Virus record (IMG/VR): IMGVR_UViG_3300036832_000640
Location: 1-53,709 of that record
Reading direction: 5' to 3' (one strand)
Length of the DNA: 53,709 nucleotides
DNA from: a virus
In this document: in pieces, positions 33,107-42,077 of the stretch
How positions within the stretch are numbered: the first letter of the stretch is position 1
Layout: every line of letters starts with the position of its first letter
Made by a program: the position numbers and the translations under genes
The notes under the pieces: model-generated
What the model was told of the DNA's origin: nothing
What the model saw: only the letters and a program-made list of their open reading frames with translations
The model's database searches: none

Positions 33107-34504
33107 TCACCTCACCTCCATCTGGAACTGTTCGAACAGCGAGCGCAGCTCCAGCGGCGGGCCTTCGCGGCCGTCCGACATGACTGGCACCGCGATGTAG
33201 TTGTCGCGGTCGAGCTGCCATTTCATGATCGTCACCGGAATGCCGGAGGTGCCTTGCAGGCCGCGTTCACCGCGCTCGCCCTTCGGGCCGCTCTTGCCCT
33301 GCGAGGCAATCAACTGCCACCCGTCGCCCGGACATGGTCCCGGATTGTCGCGCTTGGCGATGAAGCTGCCGCCGTTGAGCGCCACGATGCTCAGCTTGCG
33401 ATAAGTCGTGGTGTCCTTGAACAGGCCGCAAATTTCCGGCGAGCGCCCGTCCTCACCATCCGCGCCTGCGCGCGCGATGCAAACCCAGTCCTTGCTGCTG
33501 ACCGGCGCGTCCGCCGTGTCGCGCACCGCCTGATAGGTGGCACCGCCATCGGTCACCACGTCGTTGGCGTAGTGAACACCGGGCTCCCAGATTTTGACGC
33601 GCGGGAGCGCTCCCATCAGGCCGCGCTCGCCCCGCTCACCGGGCTGGCCCGGCTCACCGCGTGCTCCGGGTACCCCCGGCTCGCCACGTAGTCCCATTTT
33701 TCCGATCTCGCCGGGCAGACCGCGCTCGCCACGTTCACCGCGTTCGCCGCGCTCGCCCTTGATGCTCAATCCTTGCTCGCCGTGGTCGCCCTTCTCGCCG
33801 CGTTCGCCGCGTTCGCCGACGTCGCCGGGCAGACCGCGCTCGCCTGTAAGTCCGATCGGTCCGGTTGCACCGGGAACACCGGGTGATCCGGGAACACCGG
33901 GCGATCCGGGTTCGCCAGCGGGGCCGGGCTCACCGACGTCGCCGCGCTCACCGCGTTCGCCTGTAAGTCCGATCGGTCCGGCCGCGCCGGGTTCACCAGC
34001 AGGACCGGGTTCGCCAATGGGACCGCGCTCACCGGCGGGGCCGGGCTCACCATCCTTGCCGGGCTCGCCAGCGGGGCCGGGCTCACCATCCTTGCCATCC
34101 TTGCCGTCCTTGCCGGGCTCGCCGATTGGGCCGGGTGGTCCGGCGAAGCCGGGCGGCCCGAGCGGTCCGGGCTGGCCAGCCGGACCCGCCTTGCCGATCT
34201 CGCCCTGCAGGCCACGTTCGCCGCGCTCACCGCGTTCACCGGCCGGACCAGTCGCCCCGTCGCGCAATTCGGACAGTCGGTCGCCAACCATTTTCTCGAC
34301 CATGGCGCGCAGCTCGACGATCTGCGCACGCAGCTCGGCGATCGTGAGCTTGCCCTGCGTTTCCATCAGCTCGCGCTCGCGCGTCCACTGCTTGCGACTC
34401 GACGAAATTACCTGCCCGAGGGCATCGCGAAGCGCGTCAAGGGTTGCTTCGGTCATGATGGTCTGCGCGGGCGAGAAGGGCTCGATATTCGCTGGCAACG
34501 ACAT
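33107..34504 (-). CDS. collagen-like structural protein
   Basis: A 465-residue protein. Residues 1-75 form a coiled coil ('[24 protein letters not shown]'). Gly-X-Y repeats follow to about residue 310, rich in Glu/Arg ('[10 protein letters not shown]') and Pro, predicting a collagen triple helix. The C-terminal region includes '[25 protein letters not shown]', like small carbohydrate-binding modules, then '[18 protein letters not shown]'. AAAGGA sits before ATG 34504, which overlaps the portal gene's end by 68 bases. Likely a neck or capsid fiber that touches glycans. Confidence 0.8.
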   Translation of the reverse strand: MSLPANIEPFSPAQTIMTEATLDALRDALGQVISSSRKQWTRERELMETQGKLTIAELRAQIVELRAMVEKMVGDRLSELRDGATGPAGERGERGERGLQGEIGKAGPAGQPGPLGPPGFAGPPGPIGEPGKDGKDGKDGEPGPAGEPGKDGEPGPAGERGPIGEPGPAGEPGAAGPIGLTGERGERGDVGEPGPAGEPGSPGVPGSPGVPGATGPIGLTGERGLPGDVGERGERGEKGDHGEQGLSIKGERGERGERGERGLPGEIGKMGLRGEPGVPGARGEPGQPGERGERGLMGALPRVKIWEPGVHYANDVVTDGGATYQAVRDTADAPVSSKDWVCIARAGADGEDGRSPEICGLFKDTTTYRKLSIVALNGGSFIAKRDNPGPCPGDGWQLIASQGKSGPKGERGERGLQGTSGIPVTIMKWQLDRDNYIAVPVMSDGREGPPLELRSLFEQFQMEVR

Positions 34505-35864
34505 CGCTGTAGTCCTTTGCCGAAGTGGGCGGCTGTGGCAGCTTTGGCGGCGGCTTCTCTGTCGCGGCGCCCGGTGGTTGAGGTGGTGCGCCCGGCGACG
34601 CTGGTGCCGCGGGAATAGCGGCGGCAGCCGACAGCGGAACCACCTGTTGCTGGACGCGGGGTTCGTCACCAAACTTGACCTCGTCCAAACTCTCCGAGGC
34701 CCGCGCTTCATTCGGCGAGAAGATGCCGCCCTGCACCGCGCGCGCCAGACCTTCGATGCGGTCCTTGAATGCAGATCGGAGCAGCGCCTTGGTATCGAAC
34801 TCGACATACTCGTCGGGCTGGCCGTCGAGATTGAACAGCAGGCCGAAAGCGTCCTCGATATGATTGAGCGCAAAGCCGAGGCCGGAGGCGACCCACGACT
34901 GCATCAGCGCCTCGGTCGATCCAAACGGCGCGCCACCAATGCCAAGAATTTGCAGCGGCACCCGGAACGCCAGCGCAATGCGCTGCTCGGTCATCTTCAT
35001 GACCTCGGCCAGCTCGGCATCCTTGGGCGCCGTCGATAGCGGCAATGGTTTGAGCCCCGCCGTCAGGATCGGCGTGCCGCCCTGCTTGAGGCCTTTTGAT
35101 TGCTCGTCCCAGCGGTCACGAACAAACTGCAATTGATCCTTGTCGAGTACGAGGTCGGTGCCGAGCACGAACGAAGGTCTCGCTTGGTTCAAGTAGAACG
35201 CAAGCTGTTGCGCTGTCATCGCCGTCGACGCCGCGATGTCCTGCAGCGCCGCTCCGACCGGAGTGTCGCCAACGAGTGGGAATGGATAGCGGCGCCGGGT
35301 CGCGTTCAGCCTGACATGCAGCACGTCGCGCTGCGGCACCAGCAGTTGTTCCTTGACCTGCCTGTCGATGACGGAATTGCCGCCGAGATAATAAAATACA
35401 TCGCCGGTGACCGCGATCTGCGGATGACTCTGGCGCGGGTCCATCAGATGCAATTCATCGATCTCAAAGCGGTCGTTGCGCAGGGCGAGCGCGTAGGCAT
35501 TGCCTTCCGAGTACAGCGAGCGCGTCAGGTTCAGCATGAAGTCTGACGGCGACTGGTAGCTGTTCGGGTAGCGCAGGATGCGCGCCAGCGCCGAATTGGT
35601 GACGCGATCGCGACCGTTCTTCTTGTTCAGCCGCCAATGATCACCGGGGCACATCGCCACCGTCTGCGCATAGGCCGACAAACACGCCTCGACCATCGCC
35701 GAGCTATCGAGCCCGGTTTGAGGGACGGTGCCTTCCTGCCACCAATTCCACGGCGATCCGGCGGGCAACCACCCGCCGGTCACCGGGAGATAGTAGGGGC
35801 CGGGATTGACCTCGCCCTCGCCCTTGGTCAGGAGCGGGCGAAATATCCGCGACAGCAAACCCAT
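34437..35864 (-). CDS. portal protein (HK97 family)
   Basis: A 475-residue protein: '[20 protein letters not shown]', '[33 protein letters not shown]', 'RDVLHVRLN', '[38 protein letters not shown]' and 'IFSPNEAR' are standard for phage_portal proteins. It forms the dodecameric DNA gate. The Pro/Ala-rich C-terminal tail overlaps the next gene. It follows rather than precedes the capsid gene. Confidence 0.94.
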   Translation of the reverse strand: MGLLSRIFRPLLTKGEGEVNPGPYYLPVTGGWLPAGSPWNWWQEGTVPQTGLDSSAMVEACLSAYAQTVAMCPGDHWRLNKKNGRDRVTNSALARILRYPNSYQSPSDFMLNLTRSLYSEGNAYALALRNDRFEIDELHLMDPRQSHPQIAVTGDVFYYLGGNSVIDRQVKEQLLVPQRDVLHVRLNATRRRYPFPLVGDTPVGAALQDIAASTAMTAQQLAFYLNQARPSFVLGTDLVLDKDQLQFVRDRWDEQSKGLKQGGTPILTAGLKPLPLSTAPKDAELAEVMKMTEQRIALAFRVPLQILGIGGAPFGSTEALMQSWVASGLGFALNHIEDAFGLLFNLDGQPDEYVEFDTKALLRSAFKDRIEGLARAVQGGIFSPNEARASESLDEVKFGDEPRVQQQVVPLSAAAAIPAAPASPGAPPQPPGAATEKPPPKLPQPPTSAKDYSDVVASEYRALLARADHHDRSNP

Positions 35865-36182
35865 TCAGGTTGTCGTCGCTGGCTTTGGCGTCGAGGCTCG
35901 CGTGGCGTAGCCGCCACTCGACGGCTTCGCCGCTTCCGACTGCCGGGTGACCTGCATCCGAAATTCCGGCTGCGGTCCGCTGCCGTCATCCTCGTGCTGT
36001 TCAAACGGCACGCCGAGCGCAGCGAGATCGTTTTCCTCCTGCGTCGGGGTTGGCCTTCCCTGATGGGCATAGGCCTCCTCGACTGACTTGGCTTTTGCTT
36101 CGGCGCTTTGCTTGACCTGCTCTTTGGCGTGCGCGGTCGCCTGCTCACGGTTCTGTGCATTTGGGTCTTTTGGGTCCGCCAT
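35865..36182 (-). CDS. small protein between capsid and portal
   Basis: A 105-residue, highly charged, low-complexity protein (Lys/Glu/Ala/Gln helix, then Pro/Thr-rich tail). AAAGGAA precedes ATG 36182, and its TGA directly abuts the portal ATG. It is probably flexible; a scaffold or head-associated role would fit, but nothing in the sequence proves it. Confidence 0.6.
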   Translation of the reverse strand: MADPKDPNAQNREQATAHAKEQVKQSAEAKAKSVEEAYAHQGRPTPTQEENDLAALGVPFEQHEDDGSGPQPEFRMQVTRQSEAAKPSSGGYATRASTPKPATTT

Positions 36183-36221
36183 AGGATGTTCCTTTTCGGG
36201 TGTCTGTAGAGTTGAAGGGGT

Positions 36222-36246
36222 GAAGCCCGGCGCGCGGCCGGGCTTC
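36222..36246 (-). promoter_or_regulatory. intercistronic hairpin after the capsid gene
   Basis: GAAGCCCGG (36222-36230), 7-nt loop, CCGGGCTTC (36238-36246): a perfect 9-bp stem between the capsid stop and the 36182 start, without a T-run. It may stabilise the capsid message or reduce read-through. Confidence 0.6.
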
Positions 36247-36258
36247 GGGTTTGTCAAC

Positions 36259-38493
36259 TCACCAAGTAACGCCAGCGATCCACGCCACGACGCCGGAGCG
36301 CCGCATCGTCCAGTTCAGCGGCAGAATGAGCCGCAACGCCAGCGAGTCGGTCTGGAACATCGACATGGCCGGAGCTGCTACAACTGGCGGAGTGCCAACC
36401 GAGGCGAGCTGCAGCGGGTTGGTGTCTTCCATGTGCAGCGTGGCCTGATCACTGATCTCGAACCGCGGAGCATCGCCCGCGACCGAGACGTAGTCGGCCG
36501 CATCAAGACAGATCACTGTGCCAAGCGGCACCGTGCCGGACTGGATCAGCGGCCTGCCATTCAGTTTGCCCGCGTTGATTTCCTCCCGGAACGGGAACAG
36601 CCCGGACGGATTCGGCGGCTGAATGAACCCGATCGAAAGCGCCTGTTGCGGGTTCATGATGAAGACCATGTTGCGGATGTTTCCGTTGGTGGCCGTCAGA
36701 ATGGCGCCGCTCAGTTGCTTGAGATCGCCGACGAGGGCAGCGAAGGCCCCGTTCGTGATCGGCGTGGGTGTCAGACCAGACACGCCGTTGCGCAGACCGG
36801 GCGGCCGAATCGCGGTCGCTGGGTTGACATCGAGCAAGACGGTGTCGATCGAGACCGCGGTGTCCTGCTGAATGGCGTCACGCAGCAGTCCTTCAATGGC
36901 GGGCACAGAGTGCTCATCCATCTCCCTAGTCCACGTCGATATGACGGCCATTTTCTTGGGCGTCAGCGTCTGGCTGGCGAACCCCGCCTGACGCACCGGA
37001 ATCGGCGCGCCTTCGCCGACGAACGATCCGGCGACGGTGGGGGTCAGATTGCGGGTCGGAATGATGATCCGACCATTGCGCCCGAAGCTGAGCTTCAGCC
37101 CCAGCGCCGACAGCGACGGGAAAACCGAAGCCGGGAGCAGGGTCGGCATCAGATCGGTGACAATCTGCTGCACCAGTTCCGCGGCCCAGCCCGAGACCGT
37201 GGTCATCGCCGGAGCGGATGCCGCTTTCAGGGTCAGGTCGCAAACCGCCTTGGTGGCTTCGTCGTCGCCATAGATTTTCTGGCGGGCTTCGTCGATCGAG
37301 ACGTTCATCGAGCGCGCCATCGCGCGAACGGTGCCCGCCCGAACCAGAAACTCAAGCGGCTCCAACTTCTTCGGCGGCAGACTGAACGGCCGACGCTCGC
37401 CGTTCCGGAGGACGACGCTGTGGGTCGGCTGATGCTCATCGTCTTCGATGGATTTCGCCGCCCGGAGTTCGGATTGCTTCAGCGTGGTGTAGAGTTCGTC
37501 CTGATCGGCAATCCTCTTGTTGATTTCCTTGGTGGTTTCGAGATCGGCGTCGGTGACGTTGGCATCGTCAACCGCTTCCAGATGCGCCATCAACTGATCG
37601 CGCAATTGGACTAGCCGCTGTTCGCATTCCTGTATTCTTTTCGTGAGGGGTGACATTGTCCTGTTCTTTCTGACAGGAGACGTTTCGGCTTGCCCGCCGT
37701 TCGAACCGCGGCGACCGACGACGCTTAGGTCTTTTTTGTTGCCTTGCTCGGCAAAGACCCTGTCGATGGTGTCACGGGAGATGTTGAGCGACTTTGCAAT
37801 CGCTAATGCATTCGGATTGGCCGGGATCGCGACCAGTGAGGTCTCGACCAGTTCGGTTCGCTTGAAGCGCAGACCGTCGCCGTTCTTGGTCAGCGGCTCG
37901 GATTGCTTCGGCACAAAACCGACCGACACGGCGCGCAGCACGTTCTGCTCGACCAGCGAGATGATCTCGTTGATCCGGGCCGACGTTCCTTTCTTGGCGA
38001 GCTGCAGATGGCCGCGCAGTGCGCCGTTGACGGTCCGCAAATTGCGCCATGTGCCGATCGGGAAATCGCTGCGGTGATTAAACAGCGCCACCGGGTTTTT
38101 CTTGAAATTTTCCAAATCCCAACCCTCGGCCTCGATCACATCGCCCATCCGATCCGGCGTCGCGTCGGACAACACAAATTCGAGACCGTTGCCTTCGGAG
38201 ACGTGGGTCTTGTGCAGCACCGCGCGGGCGCCAGTGCGCTCCTCCCATGCCAGTTGGCAGGCGTCCTCGTCGCCATCTTCGGCCATGCAACGATCCATGA
38301 AGTCCTCTTGGCTTTCGTCATCTTCCGGCGTGCATTGCTTGGTCAGGGCCTTGTCCTTGTTGCGCCAGATGTCGAGACAGATCGCGACCGCCTGATCCTG
38401 CGGACGCTTGCTGTCGCCGGTGCCGATCATCTCGGGCACACACCTCGCGCTGAACTCTGATTGGCTTTCGCCCGGCTTCGGTTTCATTGGCAT
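36259..38493 (-). CDS. fused prohead protease - major capsid protein (HK97 type)
   Basis: A 744-residue protein. Residues 1-90 carry two related Cys motifs ('SEFSARCVPEM', 'EDFMDRCMAED'). Residues 95-260 form the U35-type prohead protease with catalytic-type His140 ('ALFNHRSDFPIG'), Ser190 ('LRAVSVGFVP') and a Glu near 217 ('VETSLVAIPANPNA'). From about 285 a coiled-coil delta-like domain leads into the HK97 capsid fold ('RNLTPTVAGSFVGEGAPIPV', 'LDVNPATAIRPPGLRNGVS'). Start at 38493, 8 bases after GGAGG. Self-processing presumably separates the parts. Confidence 0.93.
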   Translation of the reverse strand: MPMKPKPGESQSEFSARCVPEMIGTGDSKRPQDQAVAICLDIWRNKDKALTKQCTPEDDESQEDFMDRCMAEDGDEDACQLAWEERTGARAVLHKTHVSEGNGLEFVLSDATPDRMGDVIEAEGWDLENFKKNPVALFNHRSDFPIGTWRNLRTVNGALRGHLQLAKKGTSARINEIISLVEQNVLRAVSVGFVPKQSEPLTKNGDGLRFKRTELVETSLVAIPANPNALAIAKSLNISRDTIDRVFAEQGNKKDLSVVGRRGSNGGQAETSPVRKNRTMSPLTKRIQECEQRLVQLRDQLMAHLEAVDDANVTDADLETTKEINKRIADQDELYTTLKQSELRAAKSIEDDEHQPTHSVVLRNGERRPFSLPPKKLEPLEFLVRAGTVRAMARSMNVSIDEARQKIYGDDEATKAVCDLTLKAASAPAMTTVSGWAAELVQQIVTDLMPTLLPASVFPSLSALGLKLSFGRNGRIIIPTRNLTPTVAGSFVGEGAPIPVRQAGFASQTLTPKKMAVISTWTREMDEHSVPAIEGLLRDAIQQDTAVSIDTVLLDVNPATAIRPPGLRNGVSGLTPTPITNGAFAALVGDLKQLSGAILTATNGNIRNMVFIMNPQQALSIGFIQPPNPSGLFPFREEINAGKLNGRPLIQSGTVPLGTVICLDAADYVSVAGDAPRFEISDQATLHMEDTNPLQLASVGTPPVVAAPAMSMFQTDSLALRLILPLNWTMRRSGVVAWIAGVTW

Positions 38494-38554
38494 CGCAAAT
38501 TCCTCCACGCTTTCAGTGGGTTGGTATCATGTGCGAAAAGTCTGATATGACCCC

Positions 38555-38583
38555 TTGACGTATAGGCCGAAATGGCCTACATC
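38555..38583 (+). promoter_or_regulatory. dyad promoter-operator module 4
   Basis: TTGACG, 17-bp spacer TATAGGCC-GAAAT-GGCC, TACATC. It opens the right-hand island, only about 60 bp from the divergent capsid gene start, so operator occupancy could also affect late transcription. Confidence 0.84.
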
Positions 38584-38602
38584 AGGGTTGAAAGGAAACC
38601 TG

Positions 38603-39400
38603 ATGACGCTGTTCAATCGCCACGGCCAAGAACATCACGGCCCGCACGCGCTCGACGCCAAGGGCGCCGCCTACATCGTTCGCGCCCGGCTGTGCAGGCG
38701 GTGCGGTGGCGCTGGCGGCTCCGAGGCTTGGCGCCACACCGGCTACACCTGCTACGATTGCGGTGGCCGCGGGTCCTGCGGCACTGAAACCGTCAAGCTC
38801 TACTCGGCCGAGCAACTGGCGAAGCTGAACGCCCGCAAGGCCAAGGCGGACGCCAAGCGCGCCGCCGCCGCCAAGGCCAAGGCCGACAAGGCCGCCGCGG
38901 AAGCCGCGGCCAATGCGGAAGCCTTCCGCGCCGCGCACGCCGAGCTGATCGCCAAGTCGGCGCCTCACATGGCCAACGAGTTCATCGGCGACGTGATGGG
39001 CCGGGCGCTGGCGAAAAACGACATCAGCGAAAAACAGGAGGCCGCGGTCCTCGCTGCGGTTGAGCGGATCGAGGCGCGGGCGGTCGTGGCCGCCGCATCC
39101 AACCATGTCGGCACGGTCGGCAAGCGGTTCGATGTCGCGGTCACGGTCGACCGGGTCGCCTCTTTCGCCCGGCCCGCGTTCCGCGGCTACGGCGCCATGG
39201 AAACGGTCTGGATCGTCACCATGCGCGACGCCGACGGCAACGCGATCGTCACCAAGTCCTCGGTGTTCTCTCCGGAAAAGGGCGAGCGGTTCACGCTGCG
39301 CGCCACGGTCAAGGAGCACTCCGAGTACAACGGCGAAAAGCAAACCATCGTCAACCGGGCAAAGATTATTGAGCCCGCAACAGGAGGAAGTGTGAAGTGA
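38603..39400 (+). CDS. protein with DnaJ-like Cys-rich motif and Ala/Lys coiled coil
   Basis: A 265-residue protein. Residues 28-62 have 'CRRCGGAGGSEAW' and 'CYDCGGRGSCG', CxxCGGxG motifs like the DnaJ central zinc finger. Residues 70-125 are an Ala/Lys/Glu coiled coil, and the C-terminal 90 residues look like an OB-like strand domain ('GTVGKRFDVAVTVDRVA', 'GERFTLRATVKEHSEYNG'). May bind nucleic acid. AAAGGA precedes the ATG; the frame back through the promoter is not coding. Confidence 0.78.
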   Translation: MTLFNRHGQEHHGPHALDAKGAAYIVRARLCRRCGGAGGSEAWRHTGYTCYDCGGRGSCGTETVKLYSAEQLAKLNARKAKADAKRAAAAKAKADKAAAEAAANAEAFRAAHAELIAKSAPHMANEFIGDVMGRALAKNDISEKQEAAVLAAVERIEARAVVAAASNHVGTVGKRFDVAVTVDRVASFARPAFRGYGAMETVWIVTMRDADGNAIVTKSSVFSPEKGERFTLRATVKEHSEYNGEKQTIVNRAKIIEPATGGSVK

Positions 39401-39690
39401 TCAAGGTCAAATATTCCAGCGTCGACGGCTACCGCAAAGTGAAGTCATTCAAGACGCTCAAGGGCGCGCGCAAGTACGCGCAATTTATGATCGGCAAGAA
39501 CCCCGACATGGGCAGCAGCTATGCCGTCAGCAACGACGGCATCGGCAAAATCGAAATCGGCGCCGGGGCCGCGCTGGCCGATTTGTTCGGCGACGAGCGC
39601 GAGGGCGAAGAGGCTCCCGGTTTCGACAGCCCGCGGGCGCCGGAATGGACTGGCTTCGATAGTTCCGAAATCGACATCACGGAACCGTGA
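39397..39690 (+). CDS. small phage protein, GTG start
   Basis: A 97-residue protein: basic strand/helix start ('IKVKYSSVDGYRKVKSFKTLKGARKYAQ') and an acidic tail. GGAGG lies 9 bases before the GTG, which overlaps the upstream stop (GTGA). Unknown function. Confidence 0.7.
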   Translation: MIKVKYSSVDGYRKVKSFKTLKGARKYAQFMIGKNPDMGSSYAVSNDGIGKIEIGAGAALADLFGDEREGEEAPGFDSPRAPEWTGFDSSEIDITEP

Positions 39691-39701
39691 TATACGTCCT
39701 C

Positions 39702-39730
39702 TTGACGTATAGGCCGAAATGGCCTACATT
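39702..39730 (+). promoter_or_regulatory. dyad promoter-operator module 5
   Basis: TTGACG, 17-bp spacer TATAGGCC-GAAAT-GGCC, TACATT. It is followed in the leader by a strong hairpin (39740-39766). Confidence 0.84.
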
Positions 39731-39739
39731 AGGCCTGTT

Positions 39740-39766
39740 GGGAACGGGCGATTAGCGCCGGTTCCC
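39740..39766 (+). promoter_or_regulatory. leader hairpin of module 5
   Basis: GGGAACGGGCG (39740-39750), 5-nt loop, CGCCGGTTCCC (39756-39766): 10 of 11 pairs. It begins about 10 nt after the -10 box, thus near the 5' end of the transcript. Related hairpins follow modules 6 and 7. Confidence 0.6.
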
Positions 39767-39780
39767 GGAAAGCCCCAACC

Positions 39781-39939
39781 ATGAAACACGCCGTGATGAC
39801 CCTCGCCGCCCTCGAAGCCGCGCTCTACGCGCTCTACGCCACGGCCAGCCTTGAAGAGGCGGTGCTCGCCTACCGCGCCGAGCTGGCCCACGAATACCGC
39901 GCCCGGACCGGAACTTGGTTTGCTGCCCGTTATTACTGA
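39781..39939 (+). CDS. 52-residue Ala/Tyr-rich helical protein
   Basis: A short gene alone between modules 5 and 6; the product is mostly one helix ('LAALEAALYALYATASLEEAVLAYRAELAHEYRAR') with an aromatic C-terminus. Ribosome site weak (GGAAAG). Its own promoter and leader hairpin support it as a real gene. Function unknown. Confidence 0.6.
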   Translation: MKHAVMTLAALEAALYALYATASLEEAVLAYRAELAHEYRARTGTWFAARYY

Positions 39940-39948
39940 TACGACCTC

Positions 39949-39977
39949 TTGACATATAGGCCATAATGGCCTACATT
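39949..39977 (+). promoter_or_regulatory. dyad promoter-operator module 6
   Basis: TTGACA, 17-bp spacer TATAGGCC-ATAAT-GGCC, TACATT. A leader hairpin GGGATCGCG/CGCGGCCCC with 5-nt loop follows at 39987-40009. Confidence 0.85.
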
Positions 39978-40028
39978 GAACCTGTAGGGATCGCGATGGT
40001 CGCGGCCCCGGAAAAACGAAAGGACCCC

Positions 40029-40469
40029 ATGTCCGAGTATGGAAGCCTCCGCGAAAAGATCGCGGCAGAATCGGAAGCCCGCAAGATCAAGTACGCGGCT
40101 TTCGAGGTGGCTTACGCAAAGGCCGCCGCGGCGGGCAAGGCCGCCGGTGAGGCCGCGATGCCTTGCCCGATGATCGTCCAACAGCGCGCGTCGCCGCTCA
40201 ATGACAACTCGGTGGTGGTGCAGCAGTGGCGCGTGCCCGAGGGCATGTGCGGCTTTGCTTGGGTCACGGTCTCTCCCGGCAACTGCGCGTTCGCGAATTG
40301 GCTCAAGAAGAACAAGTTCGCCAGCAAGGCCTACGGTGGCGGCGTCCAAATCTGGATCAACGCCTTCAATCAGTCGGTCGAGCGAAAGGAAGCCTGCGCC
40401 AACGCGATGGCTGCGGTGCTGCGCGAAGAACTCGGCGTCAAGGCCTTTAGCGGTTCGCGATTGGACTGA
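40029..40469 (+). CDS. small phage protein, unknown
   Basis: A 146-residue protein: N-terminal Ala/Lys helix, then a domain with 'MCGFAWVTVSPGNCAFANWLKKN' and 'GGGVQIWINAFNQSVERKEACANAMAAVLREELG'. AAAGGACCCC precedes ATG 40029. The central part resembles a compact alpha/beta fold, not assigned. Confidence 0.7.
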   Translation: MSEYGSLREKIAAESEARKIKYAAFEVAYAKAAAAGKAAGEAAMPCPMIVQQRASPLNDNSVVVQQWRVPEGMCGFAWVTVSPGNCAFANWLKKNKFASKAYGGGVQIWINAFNQSVERKEACANAMAAVLREELGVKAFSGSRLD

Positions 40470-40496
40470 CCCGACCCGTGGGGCGGCGGCGGCGAG

Positions 40497-40580
40497 CCCA
40501 CCTAAAGCCTCGCCTGCCTAGCCTCGCCAAAACCCGGCCGAGCCCCGCCGCGCCTATCCGCACCTTGCCTCCGCCATCTT
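40497..40580 (+). repeat. second 5-nt periodic tract (GCCTN type)
   Basis: About 85 bp in which CC recurs every five bases (GCCTC, GCCTG, CCTAG, and so on), the complement-strand version of the GGCNN tract at 436-865. It occupies the untranslated gap between 40469 and 40612. The two tracts lie in opposite orientation in the two arms. Confidence 0.6.
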
Positions 40581-40611
40581 GCACGAAAGCTCGTAGAAAC
40601 TGAAAGGAAAA

Positions 40612-40959
40612 ATGAAAATGAAAGTCTACTCAAGCCCGATCCCGGCGCCGGAATATGACTACGCCAATTACGACCGCGACAAGGTCATGGCGGCAGAGGA
40701 CGAGCATAGCGTCAAGCTCAAGGCGTGGCTGCTGGCCAACGGCTACAACGGCAAGCGCACCGGCGAGATCGCCAGCTTCCCGATCGCCGACGGCTACGCC
40801 TCCTACATGCTCGGCGACGGCAAGAAGTCCTGCCTGATCCACCTGCCCTATGGCGACGCCTACAACTATCCCGACGTGCGGTTCCTGCCGAAGGCCGAAG
40901 TGCTCAAGCGGATCGACTCCAGCAAGCGCATGGCGGCCCTGTTTGCCAAAAAATCGTAA
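40612..40959 (+). CDS. small phage protein, unknown
   Basis: A 115-residue protein: acidic Tyr-rich start ('PEYDYANYDRDKVMAAEDEH'), helix, strand 'CLIHLPYGDAYNYPDVRFLP' and a basic tail. GAAAGGAAAA precedes the ATG. It is separated from module 6 by the previous gene and the 5-nt tract. Unknown function. Confidence 0.7.
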   Translation: MKMKVYSSPIPAPEYDYANYDRDKVMAAEDEHSVKLKAWLLANGYNGKRTGEIASFPIADGYASYMLGDGKKSCLIHLPYGDAYNYPDVRFLPKAEVLKRIDSSKRMAALFAKKS

Positions 40960-40968
40960 TACGACCTC

Positions 40969-40997
40969 TTGACGTATAGGCCACAATGGCCTAGCTT
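40969..40997 (+). promoter_or_regulatory. dyad promoter-operator module 7
   Basis: TTGACG, 17-bp spacer TATAGGCC-ACAAT-GGCC, TAGCTT. The leader carries GGGACCGCG (41007-41015), 5-nt loop, CGCGGTTCC (41021-41029), fully paired with one G-U. Confidence 0.84.
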
Positions 40998-41050
40998 GAA
41001 CTTGCAGGGACCGCGGTAGTCGCGGTTCCGGGAACCTCGAAAGGACCCGA

Positions 41051-41254
41051 ATGTCTTGGAAATCGGAAGTGATCGCTGATAGCAGCGGCAAGTGGGCAGG
41101 CAACGCGCTGCGCTTCGCCACCAAGGAAGAGGCAGAGCGCTACGTCGGCGACCTCTCAATGCGCTGGCTGGCGGTGCGCGAAACCCGCGCGGTCGAGAGT
41201 GACGAGCCGGTCAACTACGCCATCGTCGAAAACGTCCTCACGGCGCTGAGCTGA
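41051..41254 (+). CDS. 67-residue conserved phage protein
   Basis: 'SWKSEVIADSSGKWAGNALRF', 'TKEEAERYVGDLSMRWLAVRETR' and 'VESDEPVNY' form a pattern I recognise from small conserved proteins of many phages and plasmids. First gene after module 7. Its biochemical role is unknown. Confidence 0.75.
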   Translation: MSWKSEVIADSSGKWAGNALRFATKEEAERYVGDLSMRWLAVRETRAVESDEPVNYAIVENVLTALS

Positions 41255-41257
41255 TCG

Positions 41258-41452
41258 ATGGCCAGAAAACCGAGTGCAAAGAAACTGGCAGAGGCGCGGA
41301 TCAACCGCGCCGTCGTCGGGTTCCAAATCCCGATGCTGTCAATCCCGAAACTGTATCGGGCGCTGGAAGCGGCGATCGCTCTCAACATGTCTGACGCTGA
41401 ATTGAAGGCGGTGGTCGCCGCCTTCCCCCGCGTGATCACACTGGAGCAATGA
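41258..41452 (+). CDS. 64-residue basic protein
   Basis: N-terminal 'RKPSAKKLAEARINRAV' then 'QIPMLSIPKLYRALEAAIALNMSDAELKAVVAAFP', two helices. It follows the previous gene by 3 bases. Unknown function. Confidence 0.68.
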   Translation: MARKPSAKKLAEARINRAVVGFQIPMLSIPKLYRALEAAIALNMSDAELKAVVAAFPRVITLEQ

Positions 41453-41453
41453 A

Positions 41454-42077
41454 ATGGGCTGGACCTTCTATCACAAGCCGAAGGGCATCAAGGCGATCGA
41501 CGCGATCACGCGCGAGCTAGGCCCCGCCTTTATGGCACAGCGTTTCGTCGTCGCCTCGGCCACGATCAACGCGGTCCATATCGTCGCGAAATATCATGAG
41601 CCGGACAGCAAGGTCTATGTCCCCGACGCCGACGGCATGGTGCGCGCAATCCTCGTGTTCAGCATCCGGAGCGTGCCAAAGGCCAAGGACGGCCACAACT
41701 TCGGCTACAAGGACATGGATGAAGCCATGGGTCCTTACGGCTGCGAGTGCGCGCCCTCGATCATCGCCGCGGCCTCGCCGCTGCGCGATCCGATCGGACC
41801 GGAGCCGGAGTATTCGAGCCTGCGATCGGCGCGGGACTACCGCGAGCGCTCGCTGGCGATGTCCAAGGCCAAGGCCGCCAAGCGCGGCTTGAAGGTTGGC
41901 GCCAAGATCAAGCTGCCGAAACCGCTCTCGTTCTCCGGAATCCTGCTCGACGAGTTCGTCGTCGATCGCTGCCGGGTGCGCGGCCGGAAGGGCCAATCGA
42001 CCGTGTTCCGGTCGGTCAAGACCGGCGGCCTGTACGGCCTGTCCGCCCGCGATCTGGCGGAGGCGGTGGTCTCGTGA
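41454..42077 (+). CDS. conserved phage/plasmid protein (DUF6927-like)
   Basis: A 207-residue protein beginning 'GWTFYHKPKGIKAIDAITRELG', with 'HIVAKYHEPDSKVYVPDADGMVRAILVFSIRS' and 'NFGYKDMDEAMGPYGCECAPSI', a family pattern (DUF6927 as I recall it) seen on mobile elements of alphaproteobacteria. No catalytic assignment. GTGA overlap to the next gene. Confidence 0.75.
   Translation: MGWTFYHKPKGIKAIDAITRELGPAFMAQRFVVASATINAVHIVAKYHEPDSKVYVPDADGMVRAILVFSIRSVPKAKDGHNFGYKDMDEAMGPYGCECAPSIIAAASPLRDPIGPEPEYSSLRSARDYRERSLAMSKAKAAKRGLKVGAKIKLPKPLSFSGILLDEFVVDRCRVRGRKGQSTVFRSVKTGGLYGLSARDLAEAVVS

Noticed and set aside
33594-35039. Pro/Ser/Arg-rich plus-strand frame opposite the collagen-like gene
   Set aside because: The complement of Gly-X-Y codons gives Ser-Pro-Arg patterns; no ribosome site, and it also crosses the portal gene.
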